Shown: positions 9,508 to 18,492 of the stretch, in pieces
Layout: every line of letters begins with the position of its first letter
How positions within the stretch are numbered: position 1 is the first letter of the stretch
Assembly (NCBI GenBank): GCA_965216105.1
Contig: OZ244147.1
Location: forward strand, 1,674,001-1,738,000
DNA length: 64,000 bases
Origin: JAALLB01 sp017643495
GTDB lineage: Bacteria > Pseudomonadota > Alphaproteobacteria > Rhizobiales > Rhizobiaceae
Reading direction: 5' to 3'
Made by a program: the position numbers and the translations under genes
Notes under the pieces: model-generated
Told to the model about the DNA's origin: nothing
The model's database searches: none
What the model saw: only the letters and a program-made list of their open reading frames with translations

Positions 9508-9803
9508 TGGCAGCTTACATGGTTGGTCGTGTTGAAGTCACGGACCTGGAGAAATGGAAAGAATATGCTGCGGCAGCTGGCCCGGCGACTGAAAAATTTG
9601 GCGGGAAATACATTGCCCGGGGTGGTGAGCTTGTTGGTCTTGAAAACCACGAGGATGAAGGCAAGCGTATCGTGATTGTCGAGTTTCCCGACATGGACGC
9701 AGCCAAGGCCTGGTACGCATCCACCGAATACCAGGCCGCCAAGGAAAAGAGGGAAGGTGCCGGTTATGCCCGTTTCATGATTGTGGACGGATATAGCGGC
9801 TAA
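9507..9803 (+). CDS. DUF1330 family protein
   Basis: 98 aa, the usual size of this ferredoxin-fold (dimeric alpha-beta barrel) family. It starts MAAYMVGRVEVTDLEKWKEYA and contains the family pattern VEFPDMDAAKAWYASTEYQ. Function is unknown for the family. The stop of the LysE gene and this ATG overlap (taatg), and a ggag lies 10 bp upstream, so it is coupled to the transporter. It sits 32 bp before fdhA and must belong to the same transcript. Confidence 0.88.
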   Translation: MAAYMVGRVEVTDLEKWKEYAAAAGPATEKFGGKYIARGGELVGLENHEDEGKRIVIVEFPDMDAAKAWYASTEYQAAKEKREGAGYARFMIVDGYSG

Positions 9804-9835
9804 CCCGGTCACGGTTTCAACCAGATACGGATAAA

Positions 9836-12628
9836 ATGGCCATGAGCAGCGAAATCAGGTTCACCCTTGACGACAAGGAAGTCACCGCCCGGGATGGTGA
9901 AACAATCTGGGAAGTCGCCAAGCGGGAAGGAACGCGCATTCCCCACCTCTGCCATCTCGACAAGCCGGGATACCGCTCTGATGGTAATTGCCGGGCTTGC
10001 ATGGTGGAGATCGAAGGGGAGCGTGTTCTCGCTGCTTCATGTATTCGCAAGCCATCTGAAAACATGGTTGTTAAAAGCCAGACGGAGCGGGCTGAGAAAT
10101 CCAGGAAAATGGTTTTCGAGATGCTCGCTTCCGACATGCGGCCACGCGATGAAGGGCCTGATCACGATTCGGACTTCTGGCGTTGGACGGATGAGATGGC
10201 CATTGCTGGTTCTCCTCGTTTTGACAGCAAGTTCAGTCATATGGATTCGGTATTTGACATTTCGAATCCGGCAATTGCAGTCAACATGGATGCCTGCATT
10301 GCCTGTAATGCGTGTGTGAGGGCTTGCCGGGAAGTGCAGGTCAATGACGTGATCGGCATGGGAGAGCGCGGTTCCCATGCGGTTCCCGTTTTTGATCTGG
10401 CAGACCCAATGGGGGCTTCTACCTGCGTGACCTGCGGGGAATGTGTACAGGCTTGCCCGACGGGGGCGCTGTATGAAAAAACCCTGATGGACGACGAAAG
10501 CAAGACACGGGTTATCAGCGAGTTCGACAAGGTTGTTGATTCCGTTTGCCCGTTTTGCGGTGTGGGTTGTCAGACATCGGTAGCGGTGAAGGACAACCGT
10601 ATTGTTCAGGTGGATGGCCGCAACGGGCCTGCCAATGAAAACCGCCTTTGCGTCAAGGGTCGCTTTGGTTACGACTATGCGATGAGTGAGGAGCGGCTGA
10701 CGAAGCCGCTCATCAGACGGGATGATGCGCCAAAAGCTGGCGACATAGACATGCGTTTCATGAGAACAGAGGATGTGTTTCGTGAAGCGACTTGGGAAGA
10801 AGCGCTGGATTTGGCCGCATCGGGACTAAACCGGATCCACCGTGAGCGTGGCGGTGAAGCGCTTGCAGGATTTGGTTCTGCGAAAGGCTCAAACGAGGAA
10901 GCCTATCTTTTCCAAAAGCTGATCAGGCAAGGCTTTGGAACCAATAATGTCGATCACTGTACGCGCCTTTGCCACGCCTCGTCAGTTGCTGCACTTCTCG
11001 AAGGTGTTGGTTCCGGAGCTGTTTCTGCGCCGTTTACTGACGCGATGAAATCCGATTGCATGATTGTAATCGGTGCCCGTCCGGCACAGAACCATCCTGT
11101 TGCCGCAACCTATTTCAAGCAGGCAGCCAAGGAAGGGCGCAAACTGATCATCATGGATCCGCGCGGGCAGGACCTGATGCGTCATGCCTCGCATTCGCTC
11201 CGGTTCAAACCGGGCACGGATGTTGCGATGCTGAATGCACTAATCCACGTGATCATCGATGAAAAGCTGTATGACGAGCAGTACATTCAGGCAAATGCTT
11301 CAGGGTTTGATAGTCTGGCCGAGAAAGTGAAGGACTTTTCCCCCGAGGCAATGGCCGATGTCTGCGGGATTGAAGCTGATGTTTTGAGGGATGTGGCCAG
11401 AACCTATGCCACTTCCGAACGCTCGATCATTTTCTGGGGCATGGGTGTTTCGCAGCACACGCACGGAACTGACAATGCTCGCTGTCTGATAGCACTTGCG
11501 CTTATTACGGGTCATATCGGGCGTGAAGGTACAGGACTGCACCCGTTGCGCGGACAGAACAATGTTCAGGGTGCCTCTGATGCCGGTTTGATCCCGATGA
11601 TGTATCCCGACTACCGGCATGTAGAGAAAGAGGATGTTCGCTTGCAGATGGAAGACGTCTGGGGGCGTACACTGGATCCCAAGAAAGGGTTGACCGTGGT
11701 TGAAATCATGGATGCAATCCATGATGACCAAATTACCGGCATGTATATCATGGGGGAAAATCCGGCAATGTCTGACCCGGACCAGCAACATGCCCGTGCA
11801 GCGCTGGCCAAGCTGGACCATCTGGTGGTGCAGGATATCTTTCTGACAGAAACCTGTTGGCATGCGGATGTCATTCTTCCGGCTTCAGCGCATGCAGAAA
11901 AACTGGGAACATTCACCAATACCAACAGGCAGGTGCAGATCGGACGCCCGGCAATCAATCCTCCCGGTGACGCGCGTCAGGACTGGGAACTGATTGTCGA
12001 ACTGGCAAACCGTATCGGGCTGGATTGGCAGTATGACGGCGTTGGGGACGTTTATACGGAAATGGCATCCGTGATGAAGTCTCTCAATCACATCACTTGG
12101 GAGAGGCTGAACGAGGAGGATGTTGTTTGTTATCCGGTCGACGAGCCAGGTGGCTTCGGCAATGAAGTGATTTTCAGGGACGGGTTTCCCACAGCAGATG
12201 GCAGGGGTAAGATCGTTCCGGCCGAACTCCTGCCACCTGATGAAATTCCGGATGAGGAATATCCCCTGGTTTTGACTACCGGAAGACTGTTGGAACACTG
12301 GCACACGGGTGCAATGACGAGGCGCTCACGCGTGTTGGATGAAATCGAGCCTGAAGGCATTGCCGCCATGAATGGCCGCCAGATTGCAAAAATGGGGCTG
12401 GAACCCGGGCAAATGATCGAGGTGACGACCCGGCGCGGTACAATTCAGGCTGTTTTGCGCAAGGACCGTGATGTCGCCGACGACATGGTCTTCATCCCCT
12501 TCTGCTTCAATGAGGCACCTGCAAACCGGCTGACCAACCCGCAATTGGACCCGTTCGGCAAAATACCCGAGTTCAAATATTGCGCGGCGAAGGTAATGGC
12601 TCTTTCGGGCCAAGAGGCCGCAGAATAG
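9836..12628 (+). CDS. fdhA: Formate dehydrogenase alpha subunit (Mo/W-bis-MGD)
   Basis: 930 aa. It oxidises formate to CO2 at a Mo or W bis-pyranopterin centre. N-terminal NuoG-like part: [2Fe-2S] Cys39, Cys52, Cys55, Cys69; two [4Fe-4S] sites, Cys154/157/160/164 and Cys197/200/203/207. Then the oxidoreductase part with [4Fe-4S] Cys238/241/245/272 and the catalytic motif DHCTRLCHASS, in which Cys379 takes the place of the selenocysteine of E. coli FdhF and His380 follows. The C-terminal molydopterin dinucleotide-binding domain has LTTGRLLEHWHTGAMTRRS. Cysteine is normal for the soluble NAD-linked class. ATG at 9836 or 9842 are both possible starts. No fdhD/fdsC maturation gene is nearby. Confidence 0.95.
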   Translation: MAMSSEIRFTLDDKEVTARDGETIWEVAKREGTRIPHLCHLDKPGYRSDGNCRACMVEIEGERVLAASCIRKPSENMVVKSQTERAEKSRKMVFEMLASDMRPRDEGPDHDSDFWRWTDEMAIAGSPRFDSKFSHMDSVFDISNPAIAVNMDACIACNACVRACREVQVNDVIGMGERGSHAVPVFDLADPMGASTCVTCGECVQACPTGALYEKTLMDDESKTRVISEFDKVVDSVCPFCGVGCQTSVAVKDNRIVQVDGRNGPANENRLCVKGRFGYDYAMSEERLTKPLIRRDDAPKAGDIDMRFMRTEDVFREATWEEALDLAASGLNRIHRERGGEALAGFGSAKGSNEEAYLFQKLIRQGFGTNNVDHCTRLCHASSVAALLEGVGSGAVSAPFTDAMKSDCMIVIGARPAQNHPVAATYFKQAAKEGRKLIIMDPRGQDLMRHASHSLRFKPGTDVAMLNALIHVIIDEKLYDEQYIQANASGFDSLAEKVKDFSPEAMADVCGIEADVLRDVARTYATSERSIIFWGMGVSQHTHGTDNARCLIALALITGHIGREGTGLHPLRGQNNVQGASDAGLIPMMYPDYRHVEKEDVRLQMEDVWGRTLDPKKGLTVVEIMDAIHDDQITGMYIMGENPAMSDPDQQHARAALAKLDHLVVQDIFLTETCWHADVILPASAHAEKLGTFTNTNRQVQIGRPAINPPGDARQDWELIVELANRIGLDWQYDGVGDVYTEMASVMKSLNHITWERLNEEDVVCYPVDEPGGFGNEVIFRDGFPTADGRGKIVPAELLPPDEIPDEEYPLVLTTGRLLEHWHTGAMTRRSRVLDEIEPEGIAAMNGRQIAKMGLEPGQMIEVTTRRGTIQAVLRKDRDVADDMVFIPFCFNEAPANRLTNPQLDPFGKIPEFKYCAAKVMALSGQEAAE

Positions 12629-12761
12629 CCCGGATTGGCCAAAGACATGTGGTTTAGGGGGGATTCGTTGGGAATTTCCTTCAATGAGCCTGTTGCACTT
12701 GAACGAAGGTCCGCCTAAAAGCTTGGCATATTGTCAACTGCGCTTCCACAGGTGAGACCTC

Positions 12762-13955
12762 ATGAACATTCACGAATATCAGGCCAAGGCACTTTTGAAG
12801 GAATATGGTGCACCCGTTGCCAAAGGCGTCCCGATCATGGACGCTGGTGATGTGGACGCTGCAATTGAGGCCCTGCCTGGCCCGCTATACGTGGTAAAAA
12901 GCCAGATTCATGCCGGCGGTCGCGGCAAGGGCAAGTTCAAGGAACTGCCTGAGGATGCAAAAGGTGGTGTTCGACTTGCATTCTCGCCTGACGAAGTGCG
13001 TTCCCATGTGAAGGAAATGCTGGGCAATACGCTTGTAACCAAGCAAACCGGTCCGACAGGCAAACAGGTAAACCGTCTCTATCTTGAAGATGGTGCCGAC
13101 ATTGATCGCGAGCTTTACCTGTCTGTCCTCGTAAACCGCGAAACCGGAATGGTTTCCTTCGTTGCCTCCACAGAAGGTGGTATGGATATCGAGGCGGTTG
13201 CAGAAGAAACTCCGGACAAGATCCATACAATCGATATCGACCCGGTGGCAGGTTGCACGGACGGGGATGTTGCAAAACTCGTTTCGGCTCTCAAGCTTGA
13301 AGGTGCAGCTGCCAAAGATGCCGAAAGCCTGTTTCCTGCTCTCTACAAGGCATTTGTCGAAAAGGACATGAGCCTGCTTGAGGTTAACCCGCTGATTGTC
13401 ATGGAGAACGGTCATCTTCGGGTTCTGGATGCCAAGATGTCATTCGATGGCAATGCAGAGTTCCGCCATTCCGAACTGGAGGAGCTTCGCGACCTGACTG
13501 AAGAAGACGAGAAAGAAATCGAGGCCTCCAAATACGATCTTGCCTATATCGCCCTTGATGGAGACATTGGCTGCATGGTCAATGGCGCCGGTCTTGCGAT
13601 GGCAACCATGGACATCATCAAGCTTTACGGTGCCGAGCCTGCAAACTTTCTTGACGTTGGCGGGGGCGCTACCGTTGAAAAGGTAACGGCTGCATTCAAG
13701 ATCATAACCTCCGACCCGCAGGTGAAGGGTATTCTTGTGAATATCTTTGGTGGGATCATGCGTTGTGACGTTATTGCCGAAGGTGTCCTGACTGCGGTCA
13801 AGGAAGTCGGCTTGAAAGTCCCGCTTGTTGTTCGCCTTGAAGGTACGAAGGTGGAAGAAGGCAAGGCCATGATCGACGGTTCCGATCTTGATGTGATCTC
13901 GGCAGATGATCTTGACGACGCTGCCCAGAAAATCGTGAAAGCGGTAAAAGGATAA
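12762..13955 (+). CDS. sucC: Succinyl-CoA synthetase beta subunit (ADP-forming)
   Basis: 397 aa. It opens MNIHEYQAKALLKEYG and has an ATP-grasp fold with QIHAGGRGKGKFKE at about 48-60 and the C-terminal CoA-ligase segment GILVNIFGGIMRCDVIAEGV. With SucD it converts succinyl-CoA + ADP + Pi to succinate, CoA and ATP in the TCA cycle. The sequence looks like the alphaproteobacterial SucC type, not the shorter malate--CoA ligase MtkA type of methylotrophs, although substrate preference cannot be proved by eye. Preceded by a 133 bp gap with no recognised promoter; the sucC stop is 3 bp before the next start. An insertion of an exported-protein gene separates it from sucD. Confidence 0.95.
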   Translation: MNIHEYQAKALLKEYGAPVAKGVPIMDAGDVDAAIEALPGPLYVVKSQIHAGGRGKGKFKELPEDAKGGVRLAFSPDEVRSHVKEMLGNTLVTKQTGPTGKQVNRLYLEDGADIDRELYLSVLVNRETGMVSFVASTEGGMDIEAVAEETPDKIHTIDIDPVAGCTDGDVAKLVSALKLEGAAAKDAESLFPALYKAFVEKDMSLLEVNPLIVMENGHLRVLDAKMSFDGNAEFRHSELEELRDLTEEDEKEIEASKYDLAYIALDGDIGCMVNGAGLAMATMDIIKLYGAEPANFLDVGGGATVEKVTAAFKIITSDPQVKGILVNIFGGIMRCDVIAEGVLTAVKEVGLKVPLVVRLEGTKVEEGKAMIDGSDLDVISADDLDDAAQKIVKAVKG

Positions 13956-13958
13956 GCC

Positions 13959-14558
13959 TTGAAGGCAATTGCCAGACATATGGTTCCATTCCTGCTTGTG
14001 ACGGCAGTGTCGGTTTTTCCGGCATTCGGACAGCAGGCGGCTACTGATGTGCCGACAAGTGAAACGGATCCTGTGCTTATCTTCAACAGGATTTGCTATG
14101 CGCAAGTGCCTGTTGTCCGCAAGATTGAAGCTCTTGCAACCAGATTTGCCTGGAACCGCATGGGCAAGAGTGATGTCAAGCAATTCACCTCACTTGATGA
14201 CCCGGATTATCTTGCCGGCTGGGACGTCAATCTGGCCAAGCGGCTATACCGCCTTGGCGTGATGCAATCCGAGCCGAGTGCGCAATTCAAGCAGAACTTT
14301 CCGGAGTTTGCCGACGGAGAGGCTACGGCATGCACCCTTGTTCTCGATGGCGCAGATGAGTGGGATGTGGTGCTCGGGCGGATGAATTCCCTTATCGGCA
14401 AGAAACCAGCCAGTTCCGAGGTGCCTGACGGCGGATTGCTGACTACCACCTGGGCTGGCGGCAATGATGATTTCAAGGTTTTCGTATTTGCGAAAGCCAC
14501 ACCGGAAGGCAAGGCAACCCTTCTAAACGTAACAATTCTTTCAAAAGAGAAAGTCTGA
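13959..14558 (+). CDS. Putative exported protein between sucC and sucD
   Basis: 199 aa from a TTG start 3 bp after sucC; an in-frame ATG at 13980 is the alternative but would lose the positively charged n-region (Lys, Arg). The N-terminus is a Sec-type signal peptide (hydrophobic stretch MVPFLLVTAVSVFPAFG, likely cleavage near AFGQQ-A). The mature part (about 170 aa) has two cysteines and no domain I recognise. It is read with sucC and sits 90 bp before sucD, so it splits a normally contiguous pair. Likely periplasmic; function unknown. Confidence 0.72.
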   Translation: MKAIARHMVPFLLVTAVSVFPAFGQQAATDVPTSETDPVLIFNRICYAQVPVVRKIEALATRFAWNRMGKSDVKQFTSLDDPDYLAGWDVNLAKRLYRLGVMQSEPSAQFKQNFPEFADGEATACTLVLDGADEWDVVLGRMNSLIGKKPASSEVPDGGLLTTTWAGGNDDFKVFVFAKATPEGKATLLNVTILSKEKV

Positions 14559-14648
14559 AAACAAGTTCACCAGCACGGCAGTCAACGTATAGATTTGCAA
14601 AGCTGTCAACGTTCAACTCCTCACCAAATACATGACGGAAGTTTATCA

Positions 14649-15551
14649 ATGTCCATTCTGATCGACCGAAATACCAAAGTTCTCGTTCAAGGCCTGACAG
14701 GCAAGACCGGTTCATTCCATACGGAACAGGCACTAGCCTATTACGGAACGCAAATGGTTGGCGGGACGCATCCGAAAAAGGGTGGTGAGAACTGGACCGG
14801 CTCGAACGGCGAGGAATTGCCGATTTTTGCCTCGGTAGCCGAAGGCAAGGAAAGAACGGGCGCCAATGCTTCTGTTGTATATGTTCCACCCGCAGGTGCG
14901 GCGGGAGCGATTATCGAGGCAATCGAGGCAGAAATACCCCTGATCATCTGTATTACCGAAGGAGTTCCTGTCCTTGACATGGTCAAAGTGAAGGCAAAGC
15001 TCGACAAATCCAATTCACGCCTGATTGGTCCTAACTGCCCGGGCATTCTGACGCCCGAACAGTGTAAGATCGGCATCATGCCAGGCTCGATCTTCAAGAA
15101 GGGCTCCGTTGGTGTTGTTTCCCGTTCAGGTACACTCACTTATGAGGCTGTTTTCCAGACATCCAATGCAGGTCTGGGGCAGACCACTGCTGTCGGGATT
15201 GGTGGTGACCCGGTCAAGGGTACCGAGTTCATCGACATGCTTGAAATGTTCCTTGCGGATGATGAAACCGAATCCATCATCATGATCGGTGAGATTGGCG
15301 GATCGGCTGAAGAAGATGCCGCGCAGTTCATTGCTGACGAACGCAAAAAAGGCCGCTCCAAGCCGATGGCCGGCTTTATCGCCGGACGTACTGCGCCTCC
15401 AGGCCGCACGATGGGACATGCCGGTGCGGTTATTTCAGGAGGCAAGGGCGGAGCCGAAGACAAGATCGCAGCCATGGAAGCTGCGGGTATTCGTGTTTCG
15501 CCATCGCCAGCCAAGCTTGGTGAAACCCTTCTGGACGCCATCAAGGGCTGA
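14649..15551 (+). CDS. sucD: Succinyl-CoA synthetase alpha subunit
   Basis: 300 aa from the ATG at 14649 (MSILIDRNTKVLVQGLTGKTG), preceded by a gacggaag ribosome-binding site; the frame extends 18 codons upstream to a TTG, but that extension is not SucD-like. Visible: CoA-binding Rossmann fold at the N-terminus, ITEGVPVLDM, GPNCPGI, and the phosphohistidine His257 in MGHAGAVISGGKG. Forms the heterotetramer with SucC. No sucA/sucB follows, unlike the common sucCD-sucAB layout; ppdK comes next after 137 bp. Confidence 0.96.
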   Translation: MSILIDRNTKVLVQGLTGKTGSFHTEQALAYYGTQMVGGTHPKKGGENWTGSNGEELPIFASVAEGKERTGANASVVYVPPAGAAGAIIEAIEAEIPLIICITEGVPVLDMVKVKAKLDKSNSRLIGPNCPGILTPEQCKIGIMPGSIFKKGSVGVVSRSGTLTYEAVFQTSNAGLGQTTAVGIGGDPVKGTEFIDMLEMFLADDETESIIMIGEIGGSAEEDAAQFIADERKKGRSKPMAGFIAGRTAPPGRTMGHAGAVISGGKGGAEDKIAAMEAAGIRVSPSPAKLGETLLDAIKG

Positions 15552-15688
15552 TCGACCGGTTATCCGGCCCCGGGCCCTGCAGATGTTGCGAGGCCTTCAA
15601 ACTACACCAGTGTCCGATGTGCCATGCTGCTTCTTGTATGGCCCGGCTGTTTACAACAAACTCCAATATCTGACCGGAGATAGTCGTT

Positions 15689-18358
15689 ATGGATAAATGG
15701 GTCTACACCTTCGGAGATGGTTCCGCGGAAGGTACTTCCGACATGCGTGAACTGCTAGGCGGGAAGGGGGCAAACCTTGCTGAAATGAGTTCTCTCGGCT
15801 TGCCAGTACCTCCCGGTTTCACGATCACAACGGAAGTTTGCAATTATTATTACCAGAATGGTGAGACCTATCCTGAAAGCCTTCGATCCGAAGTGGAAGC
15901 TGCGCTTGAACAAATAGAAGCCAGTACCTCCCGGAAGTTTGGTGACCCGACATTGCCTCTGCTCGTCTCTGTACGTTCAGGTGGCAGGGCCTCGATGCCG
16001 GGCATGATGGATACCGTTCTCAACCTGGGTCTTAATGACGAGACTGTTGAAGCGCTTGCCGAAGAGGCAAACGATGCGCGTTTTGCATATGACAGTTACC
16101 GACGTTTCATCCAGATGTATTCGGATGTGGTTCTTGGTGTAGACCATTACGAGTTCGAGGAAATCCTCGAGGCTACCAAGGACGAAAACGGGTATGAACA
16201 GGACACCGAACTGACTGCGGATGACTGGAAAACTGTCGTTGGACGGTATCTTGCCCGGGTGGAAGAAGTGCTTGAAAAACCGTTTCCCCAGGACGTGAAC
16301 GAACAATTATGGGGTGCTGTCGGAGCAGTTTTTGCTTCCTGGATGAACAACCGCGCGATTACCTATCGCAAGCTGCACAATATTCCGCAGGAATGGGGTA
16401 CGGCGGTGAATGTTCAGGCCATGGTTTTCGGCAATATGGGGGAGACTTCGGCGACAGGCGTTGCCTTTACCAGAAATCCATCGACCGGCGAAAACAAGTT
16501 GTATGGCGAGTTTCTCGTCAATGCACAGGGTGAGGACGTGGTGGCCGGAATTCGTACGCCACAAGACCTTACCGAAGAATCCCGTATCGCTGCAGGGTCT
16601 GATGCGCCTTCTCTGGAAAGCATCATGCCGGAAGCGTTTGCCGAGTTTGTTGCGGTTGGTGACAAGCTGGAAGCCCACTACAGGGACATGCAAGATCTCG
16701 AATTCACGATCGAGAAAGGCAAACTCTGGATGCTTCAAACGCGTTCAGGCAAGCGCACGGCCAAGGCCGCATTGCGAATGGCGGTGGAGATGGCCAATGA
16801 AGGCCTGATTTCAAAGGAAGAGGCGGTCCTGCGGGTGGAGCCGGCTTCCCTTGACCAATTGTTGCACCCAACCATTGACTCGGCTGCGGAAAAAACAGTG
16901 CTTGCCAAAGGGCTGCCAGCTTCGCCAGGGGCTGCAACTGGCCAAATCGTGTTCAGTGCAGATGAGGCTGAGCGCATGAAAGCCGAAGGCCTGCCCAATA
17001 TTCTGGTGCGTATCGAGACCAGCCCCGAAGACATTCATGGCATGCATGCAGCCGAAGGGATTTTGACAGCGCGCGGTGGCATGACGAGTCATGCTGCCGT
17101 TGTTGCCCGCGGCATGGGAAAGCCGTGTGTATCGGGTGCAGGTGGCATCCGTATTGACTATGCGACACAGGAATTGCGGGTTCCCGGACACACTTTCAGC
17201 AAGGGTGATGTGATCACGATTGACGGCTCCACCGGAGAGGTGTTGCTGGGGCAGGTGGCAATGCAAAGGCCTGAACTGTCCGGCTCATTTGGTGCCTTGA
17301 TGGAATGGGCTGATGAACTGCGCAGAATGAAAGTGCGCACCAATGCGGAAACACCGATAGATGCAAAGTCTGCACGTTCTTTCGGCGCAGAAGGCATCGG
17401 GCTGTCACGGACCGAACACATGTTCTTTGAAGGCGACCGGATCATTGCAGCGCGTGAAATGATTCTTGCCGACAGTGAAGCAGGCCGTCGTCAGGCCCTT
17501 GAAAAACTGCTGCCCATGCAGCGTTCTGACTTTGTCGAGCTTTTCGAAATCATGGCAGGGCTTCCGGTTACGATCCGGCTTCTCGACCCGCCGCTTCATG
17601 AATTCCTGCCGCATACGGACAAGGATATCGAGGAAGTGGCAAATGCCATGAACGTTTCCGCCGAAAAGCTTCGGGAACGCAATCATTCACTTCAGGAAGT
17701 AAACCCGATGCTTGGCCACCGTGGTTGTCGTCTTGCGATCTCGTATCCGGAAATCGCCGAGATGCAGGCCCGGGCAATACTTGAAGCTGCGCTTCTTGCT
17801 GCCGAGAAAACCGGCGAGCCGGTTGAACCTGAAATCATGGTCCCTCTGGTCGCCATGCTTGAGGAATTCGAGTTTGTAAAATCCCGTATTGATGCGGTTG
17901 CCGAAGCTGTATTCGAGGAAAAAGGACAAACACTCTCCTACACTGTGGGAACCATGATCGAGTTGCCGCGCGCTGCCTTGCGGGCCGATTCAATTGCCCG
18001 ATCCGCAGAATTTTTCTCGTTTGGAACAAATGACCTCACACAGACTGCTTTCGGAATATCACGGGATGATGCAGCCAAGTTTCTGACGACTTACGAGGGC
18101 AAGGGAATTATAAAGCGGGACCCGTTTGTTTCGCTGGATGTGGATGGGGTAGGAGAGCTTGTGAGAATTGCCTCCGAGAAGGGCAGGGCGTCGCGAGACA
18201 ACATCAAACTCGGGATTTGCGGGGAACATGGTGGTGATCCGGATTCGATATCCTTCTGTGAATCCATAGGTCTGGACTATGTATCCTGTTCTCCGTTCCG
18301 GGTGCCCATAGCCAGGCTTGCCGCAGCGCAAGCTGCCATTCTCAAAGACCGTGGATAG
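15689..18358 (+). CDS. ppdK: Pyruvate, phosphate dikinase
   Basis: 889 aa, normal for bacterial PPDK. It interconverts pyruvate + ATP + Pi and phosphoenolpyruvate + AMP + PPi. Visible: N-terminal nucleotide-binding domain with LLGGKGANLAEM and SVRSGGRASMPGMMDT, the swivelling phosphohistidine domain with GGMTSHAAVVARGMG (His468), and the C-terminal TIM-barrel PEP/pyruvate domain with GLSRTEHMF, HRGCRLAISYPEI and the catalytic Cys844 in GICGEHGGD. The ATG follows gaccggaga. It precedes a TakP-like TRAP transporter, consistent with making PEP from imported or internal pyruvate. The partner regulator (RP, DUF299) is not in the window. Confidence 0.97.
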   Translation: MDKWVYTFGDGSAEGTSDMRELLGGKGANLAEMSSLGLPVPPGFTITTEVCNYYYQNGETYPESLRSEVEAALEQIEASTSRKFGDPTLPLLVSVRSGGRASMPGMMDTVLNLGLNDETVEALAEEANDARFAYDSYRRFIQMYSDVVLGVDHYEFEEILEATKDENGYEQDTELTADDWKTVVGRYLARVEEVLEKPFPQDVNEQLWGAVGAVFASWMNNRAITYRKLHNIPQEWGTAVNVQAMVFGNMGETSATGVAFTRNPSTGENKLYGEFLVNAQGEDVVAGIRTPQDLTEESRIAAGSDAPSLESIMPEAFAEFVAVGDKLEAHYRDMQDLEFTIEKGKLWMLQTRSGKRTAKAALRMAVEMANEGLISKEEAVLRVEPASLDQLLHPTIDSAAEKTVLAKGLPASPGAATGQIVFSADEAERMKAEGLPNILVRIETSPEDIHGMHAAEGILTARGGMTSHAAVVARGMGKPCVSGAGGIRIDYATQELRVPGHTFSKGDVITIDGSTGEVLLGQVAMQRPELSGSFGALMEWADELRRMKVRTNAETPIDAKSARSFGAEGIGLSRTEHMFFEGDRIIAAREMILADSEAGRRQALEKLLPMQRSDFVELFEIMAGLPVTIRLLDPPLHEFLPHTDKDIEEVANAMNVSAEKLRERNHSLQEVNPMLGHRGCRLAISYPEIAEMQARAILEAALLAAEKTGEPVEPEIMVPLVAMLEEFEFVKSRIDAVAEAVFEEKGQTLSYTVGTMIELPRAALRADSIARSAEFFSFGTNDLTQTAFGISRDDAAKFLTTYEGKGIIKRDPFVSLDVDGVGELVRIASEKGRASRDNIKLGICGEHGGDPDSISFCESIGLDYVSCSPFRVPIARLAAAQAAILKDRG

Positions 18359-18492
18359 CTACCAGTTTTTCGAGTTTAACTTGAAAGAACGCGGTTTTTG
18401 CCCTTGGCTCTTGAGTTGGTTTCTGCTTTAGTCCCACGCACTGCCGCCACATTCGGTACAAGTTTGGGCGCAGACATAAATGGGAGAACAAT

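Noticed and set aside
10958..10980. Selenocysteine in formate dehydrogenase
   Set aside because: The catalytic codon is an ordinary Cys (TGC, residue 379), with no in-frame TGA.
12762..15551. sucC/sucD as malate--CoA ligase (mtkA/mtkB) of a serine cycle
   Set aside because: The neighbourhood has C1 genes, but the beta subunit (397 aa) follows the SucC pattern and no other serine-cycle genes (sga, hpr, mcl, ppc) are here.
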